A stretch of 64,000 nucleotides of DNA from Clostridium thermosuccinogenes (GCF_002896855.1 NZ_CP021850.1:3993665-4057664); one strand, 5' to 3'. Counted from the first letter of the stretch, positions 53,218 through 62,071 are shown. Numbers and translations: made by a program. Notes: generated by a model from the sequence alone, not told the origin.

Positions 53218-55261
53218 GATCTTTTCCCTCCTTCTGTGCCTTTAATAGTAATTCGACCAAATTTTGCTCGGCATCACCATAGGCTTTTTCTTCAACTACT
53301 ATATTTGGTTCTTCTGGTCTTATTTCGATAATATTTTGTTTCCTCTCCTGCTGCTTCTCAAAATGGCGATTATCTCTGATATTCTGAATGCGTCTCTTTT
53401 TGCTTATGCCTTCTTCAACTTCATTTTTTGTCTCTTCTTTTGCCTGTTCAATGATTTCTTCTATGTCATTTAATAAGTCTATTTTATTTTGCAATTCTAC
53501 TTTTTTTGAGGCTTTAGCCTGCATTTTTTCATATTCCATTAGATATGTTACTTCTTCAATGGGCTTTTCTTTGTATCTTGACTGGTGTTCTAATAAAAAA
53601 CACTTATCAAATTTTCTCCCATCTTCATATTTGATATAAATATAACTCATATCCCTTGGATCATATGATATGTCAACTTTCCAAGATCCATTGTTCCTTG
53701 CTTTCTCGAACCAACGTTCTTTTAATGAGGTTTTAGAACCAAAGAGCATCCCTTTAAATTTAATCCCATGCTGTGTCACAGTTGCTTTATCTTTTGGCAG
53801 TAGGTTTAATTTCAATAAATCTTCATCAACAGTTCTTAACCTTCCTGTTCTATTAGCAACACCCCATTCCCAGATTAACTTGGGTATAGGTTCTACACCG
53901 TCTGCTATCATATCTTCACTTCGGGTATAGTTAGATAAATAGTGATGATTATTATGATACAATACACATTTTATTATGATTTGAGTAAACTGCCTTAAAT
54001 CAAGGGTTGCTGAAAGTCTGTAATCTTGCTCTCCTCTTTCACGGTATTGACTTTTAATTGCACCAGGCATGAAAGGCTTGGTATGTTGGTTTATAGTATT
54101 AAAATACCTCTCTATAATCCCCTTCATGTCACCTCTGTAAGGGCTGGTATTTAATACTTTTATTCCAAATGCTGATATTAATGACTCTATGTTTTCCCCT
54201 TCCAATTCTCCTCTATCGGCAATAATTGCTTCAGGCAGGGTGCTGCAGTAATTCCACTCATCATTGCCAATCTCTATACCGTACTTCCTGCAAAAGGATA
54301 CTTTATCTGACGCAGCATTAATTAATGCGATACTGGCCCCAATCCAACTTGGACCTTCCAAAGATATATTAATTCCTACGACACAACGTGAAAATACATC
54401 CATAACAGTATATATAACGGGCCTTCCTATAATCCAATTTCGATTATATTGGGATACTAAATAAACATCTCCTACTGTTGCATCTATTTGAAATATTGCT
54501 CCCGGTCCAAATGCTTCTTCAGTAGAAGAGCCTGTTAACCCCCTATGTTGTAATTCATATCGCTTTGCACTTTGCCTGGTAGATACTTCTTTTTTAATGT
54601 TTCTCTCCTTATTAAACCAATACCTGAATTGTCTTAATGTAGGAATGGCTTCATTTACTATTCCATTATCACTAAAGTATTCCTTGATCATAAGTTCATA
54701 GGTTAATGTTAAAGTCTTTCTTGAAGAATTGTAATAAAACCTATTAAGTGCTGTATTAAAAATCTTTATCGTTTCGGGTGTAATGACAAAAGTATTATTT
54801 TTTTCCTTGTTTCCTTGTTTCCCGCCACAATTATGATAATCAGGAAGTAAAGAGTTTTTGTGCATACCTCTCTGCCAAAACCGTTTTAAATATCTCATTA
54901 CAGTTGCTTCATGCACATTATAAACGTATTCTCTGACAAGTTTAACCCTCTCTCCGGCAATGTAAATGTCAGGTTCAATAGTAACAATGTCTTTAATGGC
55001 ATTGTATGCCTTATCTCTTATGACCTTATGTTTAGGTGGGATAGCCTCTTCATCTTTGATAATCATATATGGTTCATTCTCCAAAACATGTATAGTGCCA
55101 TCATTTAGCCCACTCTGAATAAATGTTTCTGAAACTGTAATAGGCATTGAGTTACCATAAATATCAATTAGATAGATGATATCTTTATAGTAATACAGTA
55201 TTCGGTAATATATTTTGCCTTGACTTGTTTCGTATAAGATTACACTATTGATTGGAAGCAT
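53198..55261 (-). CDS. tnsB: TnsB-type DDE transposase
   Basis: A 687-residue transposase that binds the element ends and makes the 3' strand cuts and joins. The DDE triad is complete: Asp260 (FQIDATVGD), Asp349 (AIIADRGE), Glu384 (GIIERYFN). Helix-turn-helix segments precede the core, and a Lys/Glu-rich coiled tail that should contact TnsC follows. The start MLPINSVILY is chosen because before the IS inserted it overlapped the tnsA end; the longer current frame begins inside the IS duplication region. IS copy 2 now separates it from its upstream partner. Confidence 0.92.
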   Translation of the reverse strand: MLPINSVILYETSQGKIYYRILYYYKDIIYLIDIYGNSMPITVSETFIQSGLNDGTIHVLENEPYMIIKDEEAIPPKHKVIRDKAYNAIKDIVTIEPDIYIAGERVKLVREYVYNVHEATVMRYLKRFWQRGMHKNSLLPDYHNCGGKQGNKEKNNTFVITPETIKIFNTALNRFYYNSSRKTLTLTYELMIKEYFSDNGIVNEAIPTLRQFRYWFNKERNIKKEVSTRQSAKRYELQHRGLTGSSTEEAFGPGAIFQIDATVGDVYLVSQYNRNWIIGRPVIYTVMDVFSRCVVGINISLEGPSWIGASIALINAASDKVSFCRKYGIEIGNDEWNYCSTLPEAIIADRGELEGENIESLISAFGIKVLNTSPYRGDMKGIIERYFNTINQHTKPFMPGAIKSQYRERGEQDYRLSATLDLRQFTQIIIKCVLYHNNHHYLSNYTRSEDMIADGVEPIPKLIWEWGVANRTGRLRTVDEDLLKLNLLPKDKATVTQHGIKFKGMLFGSKTSLKERWFEKARNNGSWKVDISYDPRDMSYIYIKYEDGRKFDKCFLLEHQSRYKEKPIEEVTYLMEYEKMQAKASKKVELQNKIDLLNDIEEIIEQAKEETKNEVEEGISKKRRIQNIRDNRHFEKQQERKQNIIEIRPEEPNIVVEEKAYGDAEQNLVELLLKAQKEGKDRAGFDT

Positions 55262-55380
55262 ACCTAGCACCCCAATCATGTCGCTGTTCGGCCTCTTTGA
55301 CCGCAATCTGCTCATTCTTTTTGACCGCTAGTTTTGCTCATTAGCCCTGTCCGCAGATGTATACGGACAGGGCATATTAA

Positions 55381-56193
55381 CTACCAGTTCAATTCTTCCT
55401 CAACAATAAGCCTTACCACATGATCGTCTATGATTTTTTTCTGTACCTGTGCCCCATGTAAAAGGCAAGCTGTACACGCCCGGTTGATTTTTCGCGGTAC
55501 TCCATGAGAATATTCATATATCTCGTCTACCGCCATATCCGTAAATATCTCCCGGCTTTCTCCTGCATACTCCAGGTGCTTTCTTATGTATTCACCGGTT
55601 CTTTGCCGATCATATGGCATCATATGATATCGGATATCTATTCGCTGGCATATTGCCTCATATATCTGCTTCTTCAGGATGTCCTTCAACTCACTCTGGC
55701 CTACCAGGATTAAACTCATTGGGTTATACGAATCCATCCTGAAGTTTAGTAAAAACCGGATTTCCTCCAGCATCTCCCTTGAAAGTAGGTGTGCCTCATC
55801 TGTGATGATTATAGGAATACGTCTCTGTATTTCAATCAGGTTGCTGATCTCTCTCGTTAGTTGTCGTTTTGCATCGCTCCTGTAGAATTTCGCTTCACAT
55901 CCCAGCTGGTTCAATACTTCCCAGTAAAAATTCCTCGGTGTCAACGCCGAATCGCTTATGTACATTACCTTGTACCGGTTGCTGTCCAGCGCCCCAACAA
56001 ACTTCCTTATGGCTGTGGTCTTTCCTGTACCAACATCTCCCGTTATCACTGCAAACAACCGGTTCCGGGCCGCATACTCAAGCCTGCTGCAGACCTCTTC
56101 CAGCTCCGGATTGCTATACAAATGCTTCTCCGGTATATCCCGGGTGAACGGCGTGTGCAGAAAGTTGTAGTACTGCTCAAACATTTCTGTCAC
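55381..56193 (-). CDS. TniB/ExeA-like AAA ATPase, IS copy 2
   Basis: The 270-residue translation is identical to that of the ATPase in copy 1 at 25282-26094: Walker A GDVGTGKTTA and Walker B IIITDEAHLL are intact. It should select target DNA and stimulate the DDE transposase of the same element. Confidence 0.9.
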   Translation of the reverse strand: MTEMFEQYYNFLHTPFTRDIPEKHLYSNPELEEVCSRLEYAARNRLFAVITGDVGTGKTTAIRKFVGALDSNRYKVMYISDSALTPRNFYWEVLNQLGCEAKFYRSDAKRQLTREISNLIEIQRRIPIIITDEAHLLSREMLEEIRFLLNFRMDSYNPMSLILVGQSELKDILKKQIYEAICQRIDIRYHMMPYDRQRTGEYIRKHLEYAGESREIFTDMAVDEIYEYSHGVPRKINRACTACLLHGAQVQKKIIDDHVVRLIVEEELNW

Positions 56194-57511
56194 CGCCCTT
56201 CATGCTCCTGAAGGTTAATGCTCCGGTCTGCCGTTTTTGCCTCTTTTCATTCTCGCTCTCATATATTTTTAATAGCCGTGAATGAGTCGCCGATTTCGTT
56301 GCTGGTGTTTTTTCAACCTTTGAGCAGTATTCCCCAACCTTCAGCGGGGTTGCTGTCTTTCGGCGCTCACCATTGTACCATATCTCCAGAAGGCTCATAT
56401 CAAAAGGATCATACCGCACATCCACTTTTTTGCCTATGTATTCGATTCCGGCTTCATATTCTATCCCTTGCAGCTTGAAACAGCCTGTGTTGTCAACTTT
56501 CCTTGTATCTTCCCATAAAAATGCGTCCCGGCATTCTTCAGGAGTTGCAAACCGCACCTTCTTTGGATCACTTGCATACGCCTGCGATGGAGAAACCCCT
56601 TTTAAACTGCTATGAGGCTTCCCGTTGTACCCTTCATCCAGCCATACCCGAAATTTGCGGTTAAGTTCCTCCAGGCTTTTTGCTTTCTCCAGCGATATCT
56701 CCTGGAAAAACTCTTCAACTGTGGCATTGAACCTCTCAATCTTGCCTTTGCTCTCCGGAGAATACGCCTTTGTGTTCATGTGACGGATTCCCAGCTTTGC
56801 ACATGCTACTCTGAACCATTTCGAGATAAATACCTTGCCATTGTCAACGTATACTGCCTCCGGCTTGCCGTATTTCAATATTGCCTTGCGAAAACTGTCT
56901 TCCAATATCGGAAGCCTCTGATTGTCGTAAAATTCTGCATGACACACCAGCCTCGTCGCATCGTCAATAAATGCCACCATGTATGTCCGTTTCTTACCGC
57001 CGTCGGCAGTCGGTATGTACGGACCGTATTTGATATCTGCCTGCCACAATGTGTTCCTTCCGTTTTTGACGAACCGGCGGGCTGTCGTTCCTTCTATACG
57101 AACATTTCTGAAGTCTTTTGCACCAAAGCCCATCTTCAAAAGATGCCTGGACAAGGTGCTTCTGGAGACACTTCCTTTTTTGACAATCCCTTCGCCTTCA
57201 AGGATCTTTATGATCCTCCTGACACTTCTCTCCGGCAGTTCCTGTTTTATTTCGATTGCCCGATCTAATATTTCCTGAGATATCGCTCTTTGTTGCCCTG
57301 TATCTTTTCGTATCTTTGGTAATAGCCCTTCGTAACCATTCTCCCGGTACGCTGCAAGATACCTCCGAAGTGTCCTTTCCGAAATTCCTTCCCTCTCAAG
57401 TATCTCCTGCCGTATTCTCCGCTTTTCCGCCTCATCCAGATCCGGCTGCAATAGCGGCGATATGATCTCATGTTTCTTTAATGCTTTTTCCAATACTTCA
57501 TTGTTTATCAT
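56177..57511 (-). CDS. DDE transposase, IS copy 2
   Basis: The 444-residue translation is identical to that at 23964-25298, with Asp159, Asp223 and Glu259 intact. It shares 17 bp with the following ATPase gene. Identity between the copies implies recent transposition. Confidence 0.93.
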   Translation of the reverse strand: MINNEVLEKALKKHEIISPLLQPDLDEAEKRRIRQEILEREGISERTLRRYLAAYRENGYEGLLPKIRKDTGQQRAISQEILDRAIEIKQELPERSVRRIIKILEGEGIVKKGSVSRSTLSRHLLKMGFGAKDFRNVRIEGTTARRFVKNGRNTLWQADIKYGPYIPTADGGKKRTYMVAFIDDATRLVCHAEFYDNQRLPILEDSFRKAILKYGKPEAVYVDNGKVFISKWFRVACAKLGIRHMNTKAYSPESKGKIERFNATVEEFFQEISLEKAKSLEELNRKFRVWLDEGYNGKPHSSLKGVSPSQAYASDPKKVRFATPEECRDAFLWEDTRKVDNTGCFKLQGIEYEAGIEYIGKKVDVRYDPFDMSLLEIWYNGERRKTATPLKVGEYCSKVEKTPATKSATHSRLLKIYESENEKRQKRQTGALTFRSMKGGDRNV

Positions 57512-57589
57512 TTCGATCCCTCCTGTGCTTTTTCCTAAAGCCTATCAGAAGGGAACTCCGGACAGCTACGCAAACTATGTGGGAATTTT

Positions 57590-58156
57590 CTATACAAATA
57601 CTCCTGCCAGATGATTTGTTAGCCACATATTCGTTTCACCTATGGCAAGATGGCTGCTTTCTATCTGCGGCAGTAACCCAAGCAGCCGCTCAATCATGTG
57701 GAATACCTTTGTTTCTATCATCTCCAGCTCATTGACAAACTTGCCATAATACCTGTACAGTATAGCTCTTAATGCTCCTGCAGCTTGCCGCCCCCGTTGC
57801 CTGAATTCTTCTACCCACCGCCTTAATGTGGATATGCTGGCGGCAGTCTCAATCTCCTCAAGAGGTATACCGTCCTCCTGGTCCCGAAGGACCAGCTCGC
57901 TATCACAAGCCGAGTAATGCTTATACGGCCTGATGAAATCCGGTATGATTGCATGTGTCTTCCCACACTTGCTACAGATTACACGGAATATGTTAATCCA
58001 TTCAATTTCCTCGCCCATATGCACATGACGTGCATATCTGTCATGAAAGGTTGTTTTCCCGCCGCATTTCGGGCATATCAACTCCAGCCTTTCCAAAAAT
58101 TTTAAACAATTTCTGCGATACTCCTTAACATTCCGCCCCAGATATGCTATTATCAT
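57590..58156 (-). CDS. IS accessory zinc/HTH protein, copy 2
   Basis: The 188-residue translation is identical to that at 23319-23885, a DUF6431-like protein with two CxxC pairs and a helix-turn-helix. It is the first gene of the IS and is read in the same direction as the tns genes, so IS transcription might support tnsB. Confidence 0.75.
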   Translation of the reverse strand: MIIAYLGRNVKEYRRNCLKFLERLELICPKCGGKTTFHDRYARHVHMGEEIEWINIFRVICSKCGKTHAIIPDFIRPYKHYSACDSELVLRDQEDGIPLEEIETAASISTLRRWVEEFRQRGRQAAGALRAILYRYYGKFVNELEMIETKVFHMIERLLGLLPQIESSHLAIGETNMWLTNHLAGVFV

Positions 58157-58305
58157 ATTACAAATGTGTTAAAGGGCTTTGAGGGTTAGGTGCTGGAACA
58201 CTTAACATATATATTCAAAGCTCTTATCATATCCTCCTTTTTTTCTTCCAGGAAGATATTAGCATACGTGCAAACGGTCACGCAACTTGAGCAACTCCGG
58301 GACAT

Positions 58306-59118
58306 TTATCCGGGGCAGAAACACCAATCAATAATAATTTTAGGACGACTTTCTGTTATATCTATTAATTCATTCATATCAATGTAAATATGTTTAGATG
58401 CTAGAAGGTATTTAAAAATGAATAAGCCTGTTCCATCTGATACATTATTTTCTTTATCAAAGTCAGAAGTTATTTTTCTGATTGAATGTTTATTATCTCT
58501 AAATTTATCAATTAGAATGTTGCAATAATTCTCTAATGAATTTTCTGTTAAGCCTCTTTCTTCATAGGTATACAAACTTGAGTGTATCCACTCTATGTTT
58601 TTTACCATTTTAGTAGGTATTTCTTTTTGGGTAATTATGCCAAAATCAATTTGTTTTGCTGCCCAATATCTTCTTTCTATTTCCAGTCTTTCCAACACGG
58701 ACTTTTTCCCTAACTCACTCGATGATTTTACTGTCCTTGCAATATATTTGTGATTTCGTAAAGTTAGTAGAAATGTAGTTGTTAGTATATATGGAGGCTC
58801 TCTATTAATAAAAAACTCTTGTTTAAGGTCTTTATTGTCTTTTACCACCTCTACTAAATCTAAAAGTGGATAATGTTCTCTAATATCTACTATTTCATCA
58901 TCCCATTCAAACATGTAGAAACATCTGGTTTGAATATCTGAAAAGAAATGATGTATTCTGTTTGTCTTCCAGCCTTTTATACGTGAAACCCTGCCTTTTG
59001 ACGGGAAGTCTTGTATAGATAACCAGGGCTTATAGGAGGCTAATTCCCCTGCACCACGGTTTTCAGACAGGAATCTTTTATACTTTGCCATAGTCCAAGA
59101 AGTATCTCTTTTGGCCAT
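58306..59118 (-). CDS. tnsA: TnsA-type protein with substituted catalytic acids, 3' end replaced by IS
   Basis: A 270-residue TnsA. In Tn7 this endonuclease makes the 5' cuts that turn transposition into cut-and-paste. Family landmarks: GRVSRIKGWKTNRIHHFFSD, EWDDEIVDIREHYPLL and VLERLEIERRYWAAKQI. The catalytic set of Tn7 TnsA is Glu63, Asp114, Lys132. Here residue 63 is Gln (FFSDIQTR in place of SDLE), the Asp position is Thr115 (LTTTFLL in place of TDF), and only Lys131 (TVKSS) remains. IS copy 2 replaced the original ending GARYASNQ with CFCPG; the restored length is 273, equal to Tn7 TnsA. GGAAGG precedes the chosen ATG. Confidence 0.85.
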   Translation of the reverse strand: MAKRDTSWTMAKYKRFLSENRGAGELASYKPWLSIQDFPSKGRVSRIKGWKTNRIHHFFSDIQTRCFYMFEWDDEIVDIREHYPLLDLVEVVKDNKDLKQEFFINREPPYILTTTFLLTLRNHKYIARTVKSSSELGKKSVLERLEIERRYWAAKQIDFGIITQKEIPTKMVKNIEWIHSSLYTYEERGLTENSLENYCNILIDKFRDNKHSIRKITSDFDKENNVSDGTGLFIFKYLLASKHIYIDMNELIDITESRPKIIIDWCFCPG

Positions 59119-59303
59119 ATAAACCTTCCTTTCTTTCACACTTCTTGGATGTGATGTTAACGTAGTATACTGGGATTTTCAACAGGGATAATGCTTTATT
59201 TTATATAGAAAACTTATTAAACGGCTGAATATTGGCGTTTGTTTATTTGAAATTTTTTTCTGAGATTTACCCTTATTTTTATTTCATTTTTTATTTATTA
59301 CTA

Positions 59304-59758
59304 TGTGTAGTTACAAATAAGTTTGCTCACGTAGTTACAAAGTTTGCTCGTGATGAAATGTAGTTGTTGCAATGCTTCTCGCCCATAAGTTACTTTGAGA
59401 GACAAAGTTTGCTCTCGGGTTTTATTACCTTAAAAAATATAAAAAAAGATATAAAAAATGAGAAAATTACAAGCGAGTTTGCTCGTGAGCAGTGAAGAAT
59501 GACAAAGTTTGCTCGTGGAAGGTAATGAGTATTCATACGCAGGGTATAACCTACGGGAGGAAATATCGAAACCACCTACACATACGAATTATACAGGCTT
59601 ACGAGGGATTACAACTGCGTCCGTTTAGCATATTTTTATTTATTTCTATATCTATTTTTGAACACAAAAAAACCGCCAAAGGTTTTTATACCTATGACGG
59701 TTTTGTAAACTCGCAAACAAACTTTGTAAGTTTGAACAAACTCGAGTGTAAATAAACA
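59304..59758. repeat. Right-end copy of the 455-bp terminal repeat
   Basis: Direct repeat of 13998-14452. TnsB-type sites lie at 59312-59331, 59335-59352, 59401-59416, 59467-59487 and 59501-59518 on the plus strand and at 59710-59730 and 59737-59750 on the minus strand. Its outer edge AACA abuts the AAAGA duplication and rpsI. Its inner edge is preceded by TACTA, which matches nothing at its other side, so this unit alone has no target duplication. Confidence 0.85.
59665..59704 (-). terminator. Element-borne terminator now serving rpsI
   Basis: Same hairpin as 14359-14398, with a T-run on the minus strand. It lies about 60 bp downstream of the rpsI stop codon, about the distance at which the native terminator (13905-13938) stood before insertion. 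It would limit read-through of the very active ribosomal operon into the element. Confidence 0.7.
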
Positions 59759-59763
59759 AAAGA
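59759..59763. repeat. Right target-site duplication AAAGA
   Basis: Second copy of the 5-bp duplication, matching 13993-13997. One base separates it from the rpsI stop codon (59765-59767). Confidence 0.85.
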
Positions 59764-59764
59764 A

Positions 59765-60163
59765 TTACCTCTTGGAGAACTGAGGTGCCCTTCTCGCTTT
59801 TTTGAGACCGTATTTCTTTCTTTCCTTCATTCTTGGGTCTCTAGTAAGAAAACCGGCTTTCTTCAACGTAGGTCTGAACTCTTCGTCAGCCTTGAGCAGA
59901 GCCCTTGATATACCGTGCCTTATAGCACCGGCCTGACCGGTAAAGCCTCCGCCTACAACCTTGCATATTACATCGAATTTGCTTTCAGTACCTGTCAGCA
60001 CCAAAGGCTGTTTTACTATAACTTTAAGGGTATTGAGCCCAAAATAATCGTCCAAGCTTCTATCATTTATGATAATATTCCCATCTCCGGGAACAAGTCT
60101 TACTCTCGCTACAGATTTTTTCCTTCTACCAGTTCCGTAATATTGCACCTTCGCCATGATCAT
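59765..60163 (-). CDS. rpsI: 30S ribosomal protein S9, transposon attachment gene
   Basis: A 132-residue S9 with the universal C-terminus [13 protein letters not shown] whose Arg contacts the P-site tRNA. The first ATG ([15 protein letters not shown]) is at better distance from GGGAGG, though the family usually begins at MAKVQ two codons later (60157). Cotranscribed with rplM, 19 bp upstream. The reading frame is intact: the transposon sits one base past the stop. The conserved 3' end is the likely binding target of the TniQ protein, by analogy with glmS and TnsD. Confidence 0.97.
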   Translation of the reverse strand: MIMAKVQYYGTGRRKKSVARVRLVPGDGNIIINDRSLDDYFGLNTLKVIVKQPLVLTGTESKFDVICKVVGGGFTGQAGAIRHGISRALLKADEEFRPTLKKAGFLTRDPRMKERKKYGLKKARRAPQFSKR

Positions 60164-60182
60164 TCTTTCCTCCCTTCACAAA

Positions 60183-60617
60183 TCATATGTTGAGTTCAAG
60201 CACTTCTGGTTTTTGTGCCTGATGCTTATGCTCTCCGCCTGCGTATACCTTAAGCTTCCTGAACATTGCCCTTCCCAGGCTGTTCTTGGGGAGCATACCT
60301 TTGATTGCAACTTCCAACACCTTCTCCGGTCTCTTTGCCAGGAAATGGCGATAAGGTATTTCTTTAAGACCTCCCGGATAACCGGTATGATACCTGTATA
60401 ATTTCTTATCAAGCTTCTTACCTGTCAAAACTATCTTTTCAGCATTGATAATAATTACATGATCACCGGTATCAACATGCGGTGTATAATTGGGCTTATG
60501 TTTTCCTCTCAATATTTTGGCAACTTCACTTGCCAGTCTTCCCAATGGTTTGCCTTCTGCATCGACAACATACCACTTTCTCTGAACTTCTTCGGCTTTC
60601 GCCATGAAAGTTTTCAT
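60183..60617 (-). CDS. rplM: 50S ribosomal protein L13
   Basis: A 144-residue L13, an early-assembly protein of the large subunit. Typical sequence is [20 protein letters not shown] at the start, [19 protein letters not shown], and [19 protein letters not shown]. First gene of the rplM-rpsI operon. Confidence 0.97.
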   Translation of the reverse strand: MKTFMAKAEEVQRKWYVVDAEGKPLGRLASEVAKILRGKHKPNYTPHVDTGDHVIIINAEKIVLTGKKLDKKLYRYHTGYPGGLKEIPYRHFLAKRPEKVLEVAIKGMLPKNSLGRAMFRKLKVYAGGEHKHQAQKPEVLELNI

Positions 60618-61044
60618 GGAATCTCTAACCTCCTCAAAACTACTGATAGTGAATATTTATAAAAATTTAATACCTTCAGTTCAGTGCTACTACTTTACAG
60701 TGTAAACCTACATATTTAAACAATTCCCATAAGGTAGTAAATGAATTGAACCAAACTTTCGACACCTTAACATTTTAATATAGACATAGATAACATGTCA
60801 AGGATATTTTGCAAAGAACTTAATTTATCTCCTGCTTTCTCTCTATTTTAACCATATTATATCAATATCTCACGTATAATCGTCCGCCATACCATTTTTT
60901 TAGAACCAAAATCAAGACAAAGTCATGGATTTTGCAGTCTTTATTGGGTATTACGTTTTTAAATAGAGATAAGCTCAAGCAAGCTTCATTTTTTCCATCC
61001 GGTGGAGGTAAACCATAATGCCCATGCAGCACCACCCTTCTTCG
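60618..61044 (-). promoter_or_regulatory. rplM-rpsI promoter and leader region
   Basis: This 427-bp gap holds a perfect TTGACA on the minus strand at 60796-60801 with an A/T-rich, imperfect -10 near 60773-60779. The resulting leader of about 140 nt contains GTTTACACTGTAAAGTAGTA, which may form the autoregulatory L13 leader hairpin known from Firmicutes; I cannot confirm the consensus. The part near 60850-61044 shows no gene. Confidence 0.4.
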
Positions 61045-61812
61045 TCAGAAGTACACTTCCACCAGATACAGACCATGGGCGGGAGCGGTTTGACCTGCCC
61101 TCCTCCTGTCGCGGCTCTCTATAATGGCAGGTATGTCATCGTATTTTATTTTTCCGTTTCCCACATATATTAATGTGCCTGCAATAATCCTGACCATATT
61201 ATATAGAAATCCGTCTCCGGACACCTCCAGCTCAATAAGCTTTGAATCCTTACTGCATGGCCCGGGCAGAGCATTGCTGTTTTCCGAAATGGAAATTCCG
61301 GTGATGGTCCTTTCCGACGTTTTAGTATCGCTTCCGGAAGCTCTGAAAGCTGAAAAATCATGCCTTCCCAAAAAGTAAGGCAGAGCTTTTTGCATAGCCT
61401 CAATATCCAGGGGCAGATGAACCAAGGCAGCACGATTTCTGAGAAGAGCTGAAGGTTTACGGGAGTTGTATATCAAATACCTATACTTTTTACCCTTGCT
61501 GGAAAACCTCGCATGAAAGTCCGGGCTGACATCTTCTGATTCTCTGATGACAATATCCTCGGGCAGCAGGTTGTTTAATGCGTAAGCAAATTTTTCCCCG
61601 GGAATCCCCGAATTGGTGTGAAAATTCGCTACCTGCCCCAAAGCATGCACTCCCACATCGGTTCTGCTGCTCCCCACCAGGTCGCAGTCTTCCCCCGTTA
61701 AACTTTCTATGGCTCTTTTAACTACATCCTGCACTGTAACTGCGTTTGTCTGACTCTGCCATCCATGATAGTTCGTTCCGTCATATTCTATTGTCAGCTT
61801 AATATTGCGCAC
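61045..61812 (-). CDS. truA: tRNA pseudouridine(38-40) synthase
   Basis: A 255-residue TruA, which isomerises uridines 38-40 of the anticodon stem. The catalytic Asp52 is in SSRTDVGVHA, and the family sequence EYDGTNYHGWQ and FLYNMVRIIAG are present. It lies between ecfT/ROK and rplM, close to the common clostridial order ecfA-ecfA-ecfT-truA-rplM-rpsI. Confidence 0.96.
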   Translation of the reverse strand: MRNIKLTIEYDGTNYHGWQSQTNAVTVQDVVKRAIESLTGEDCDLVGSSRTDVGVHALGQVANFHTNSGIPGEKFAYALNNLLPEDIVIRESEDVSPDFHARFSSKGKKYRYLIYNSRKPSALLRNRAALVHLPLDIEAMQKALPYFLGRHDFSAFRASGSDTKTSERTITGISISENSNALPGPCSKDSKLIELEVSGDGFLYNMVRIIAGTLIYVGNGKIKYDDIPAIIESRDRRRAGQTAPAHGLYLVEVYF

Positions 61813-62049
61813 GCGTCTGACACCCCTGTGACTTAATTCATTGTGCTAGTAGTGCTGTTACAAAGTAATACGAAAAATTACTGGTTTGAATTCAGCTGAT
61901 TGAAACTGTGTAAAGTAATGCGGTTATGCAAAACCGGCCCCAAATCCGGCCGATTTGGTAAATATCGTCCTTATAAGTCTTACCCTGCATTACTATTCTG
62001 TTTTCATATCCTTTTTGAATTCTGCATTCATACATCTAGTATGTACAAC

Positions 62050-62071
62050 AAAAAGGCGGGATTATCCCGCC
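62050..62071 (-). terminator. Terminator of the glucokinase gene
   Basis: GGCGGGAT and ATCCCGCC form a perfect 8-bp stem followed by five T on the minus strand, 55 bp beyond the ROK stop codon. The remainder of the gap to truA (61813-62049) should carry the truA promoter; no clear pair is seen. Confidence 0.85.

Larger units (their letters stand above)
55279..58323 (-). mobile_element. 3,045-bp three-gene IS, copy 2
   Basis: Same length and, as far as read, the same sequence as 23152-26196, in inverted orientation. It is flanked by the 7-bp duplication CCAATCA (55272-55278 and 58324-58330). It entered the last codons of tnsA. Each copy keeps its own matching duplication, so the DNA between the copies has not been inverted by recombination since they inserted. 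It carries a hairpin like copy 1 near 55344-55373. Confidence 0.9.
13998..59758. mobile_element. 45.8-kb Tn7-like transposon inserted behind rpsI
   Basis: The element begins TGTGTAGTTACA, ends TGTAAATAAACA and is flanked by AAAGA duplications. It encodes tnsA, tnsB, tnsC and a tnsD-type TniQ protein next to the rpsI-proximal end, as Tn7 does next to glmS. Cargo: subtilase/AAA pair, tyrosine recombinase with a resolution site, BREX type 6, a plasmid-like replication/partition module and an XRE repressor. Three insertion sequences have entered it. Base composition is clearly more AT-rich than either flank. No tnsE and no Cas genes are present, so it is not a CRISPR-associated transposon. Both outer ends carry one shared 455-bp sequence in direct orientation, which is not a normal Tn7 arrangement. 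Confidence 0.9.

Noticed and set aside
50561-59118. CRISPR-associated transposon (CAST)
   Set aside because: The TniQ is long and TnsD-like with its own DNA-binding domain, there is no Cas12k, Cascade or array, and the insertion is at a fixed gene end.
13998-59758. Integrative conjugative element using the tyrosine recombinase as integrase
   Set aside because: No relaxase, type IV secretion or coupling protein genes; the boundaries carry a 5-bp duplication typical of Tn7-like transposition, not an att-site core.
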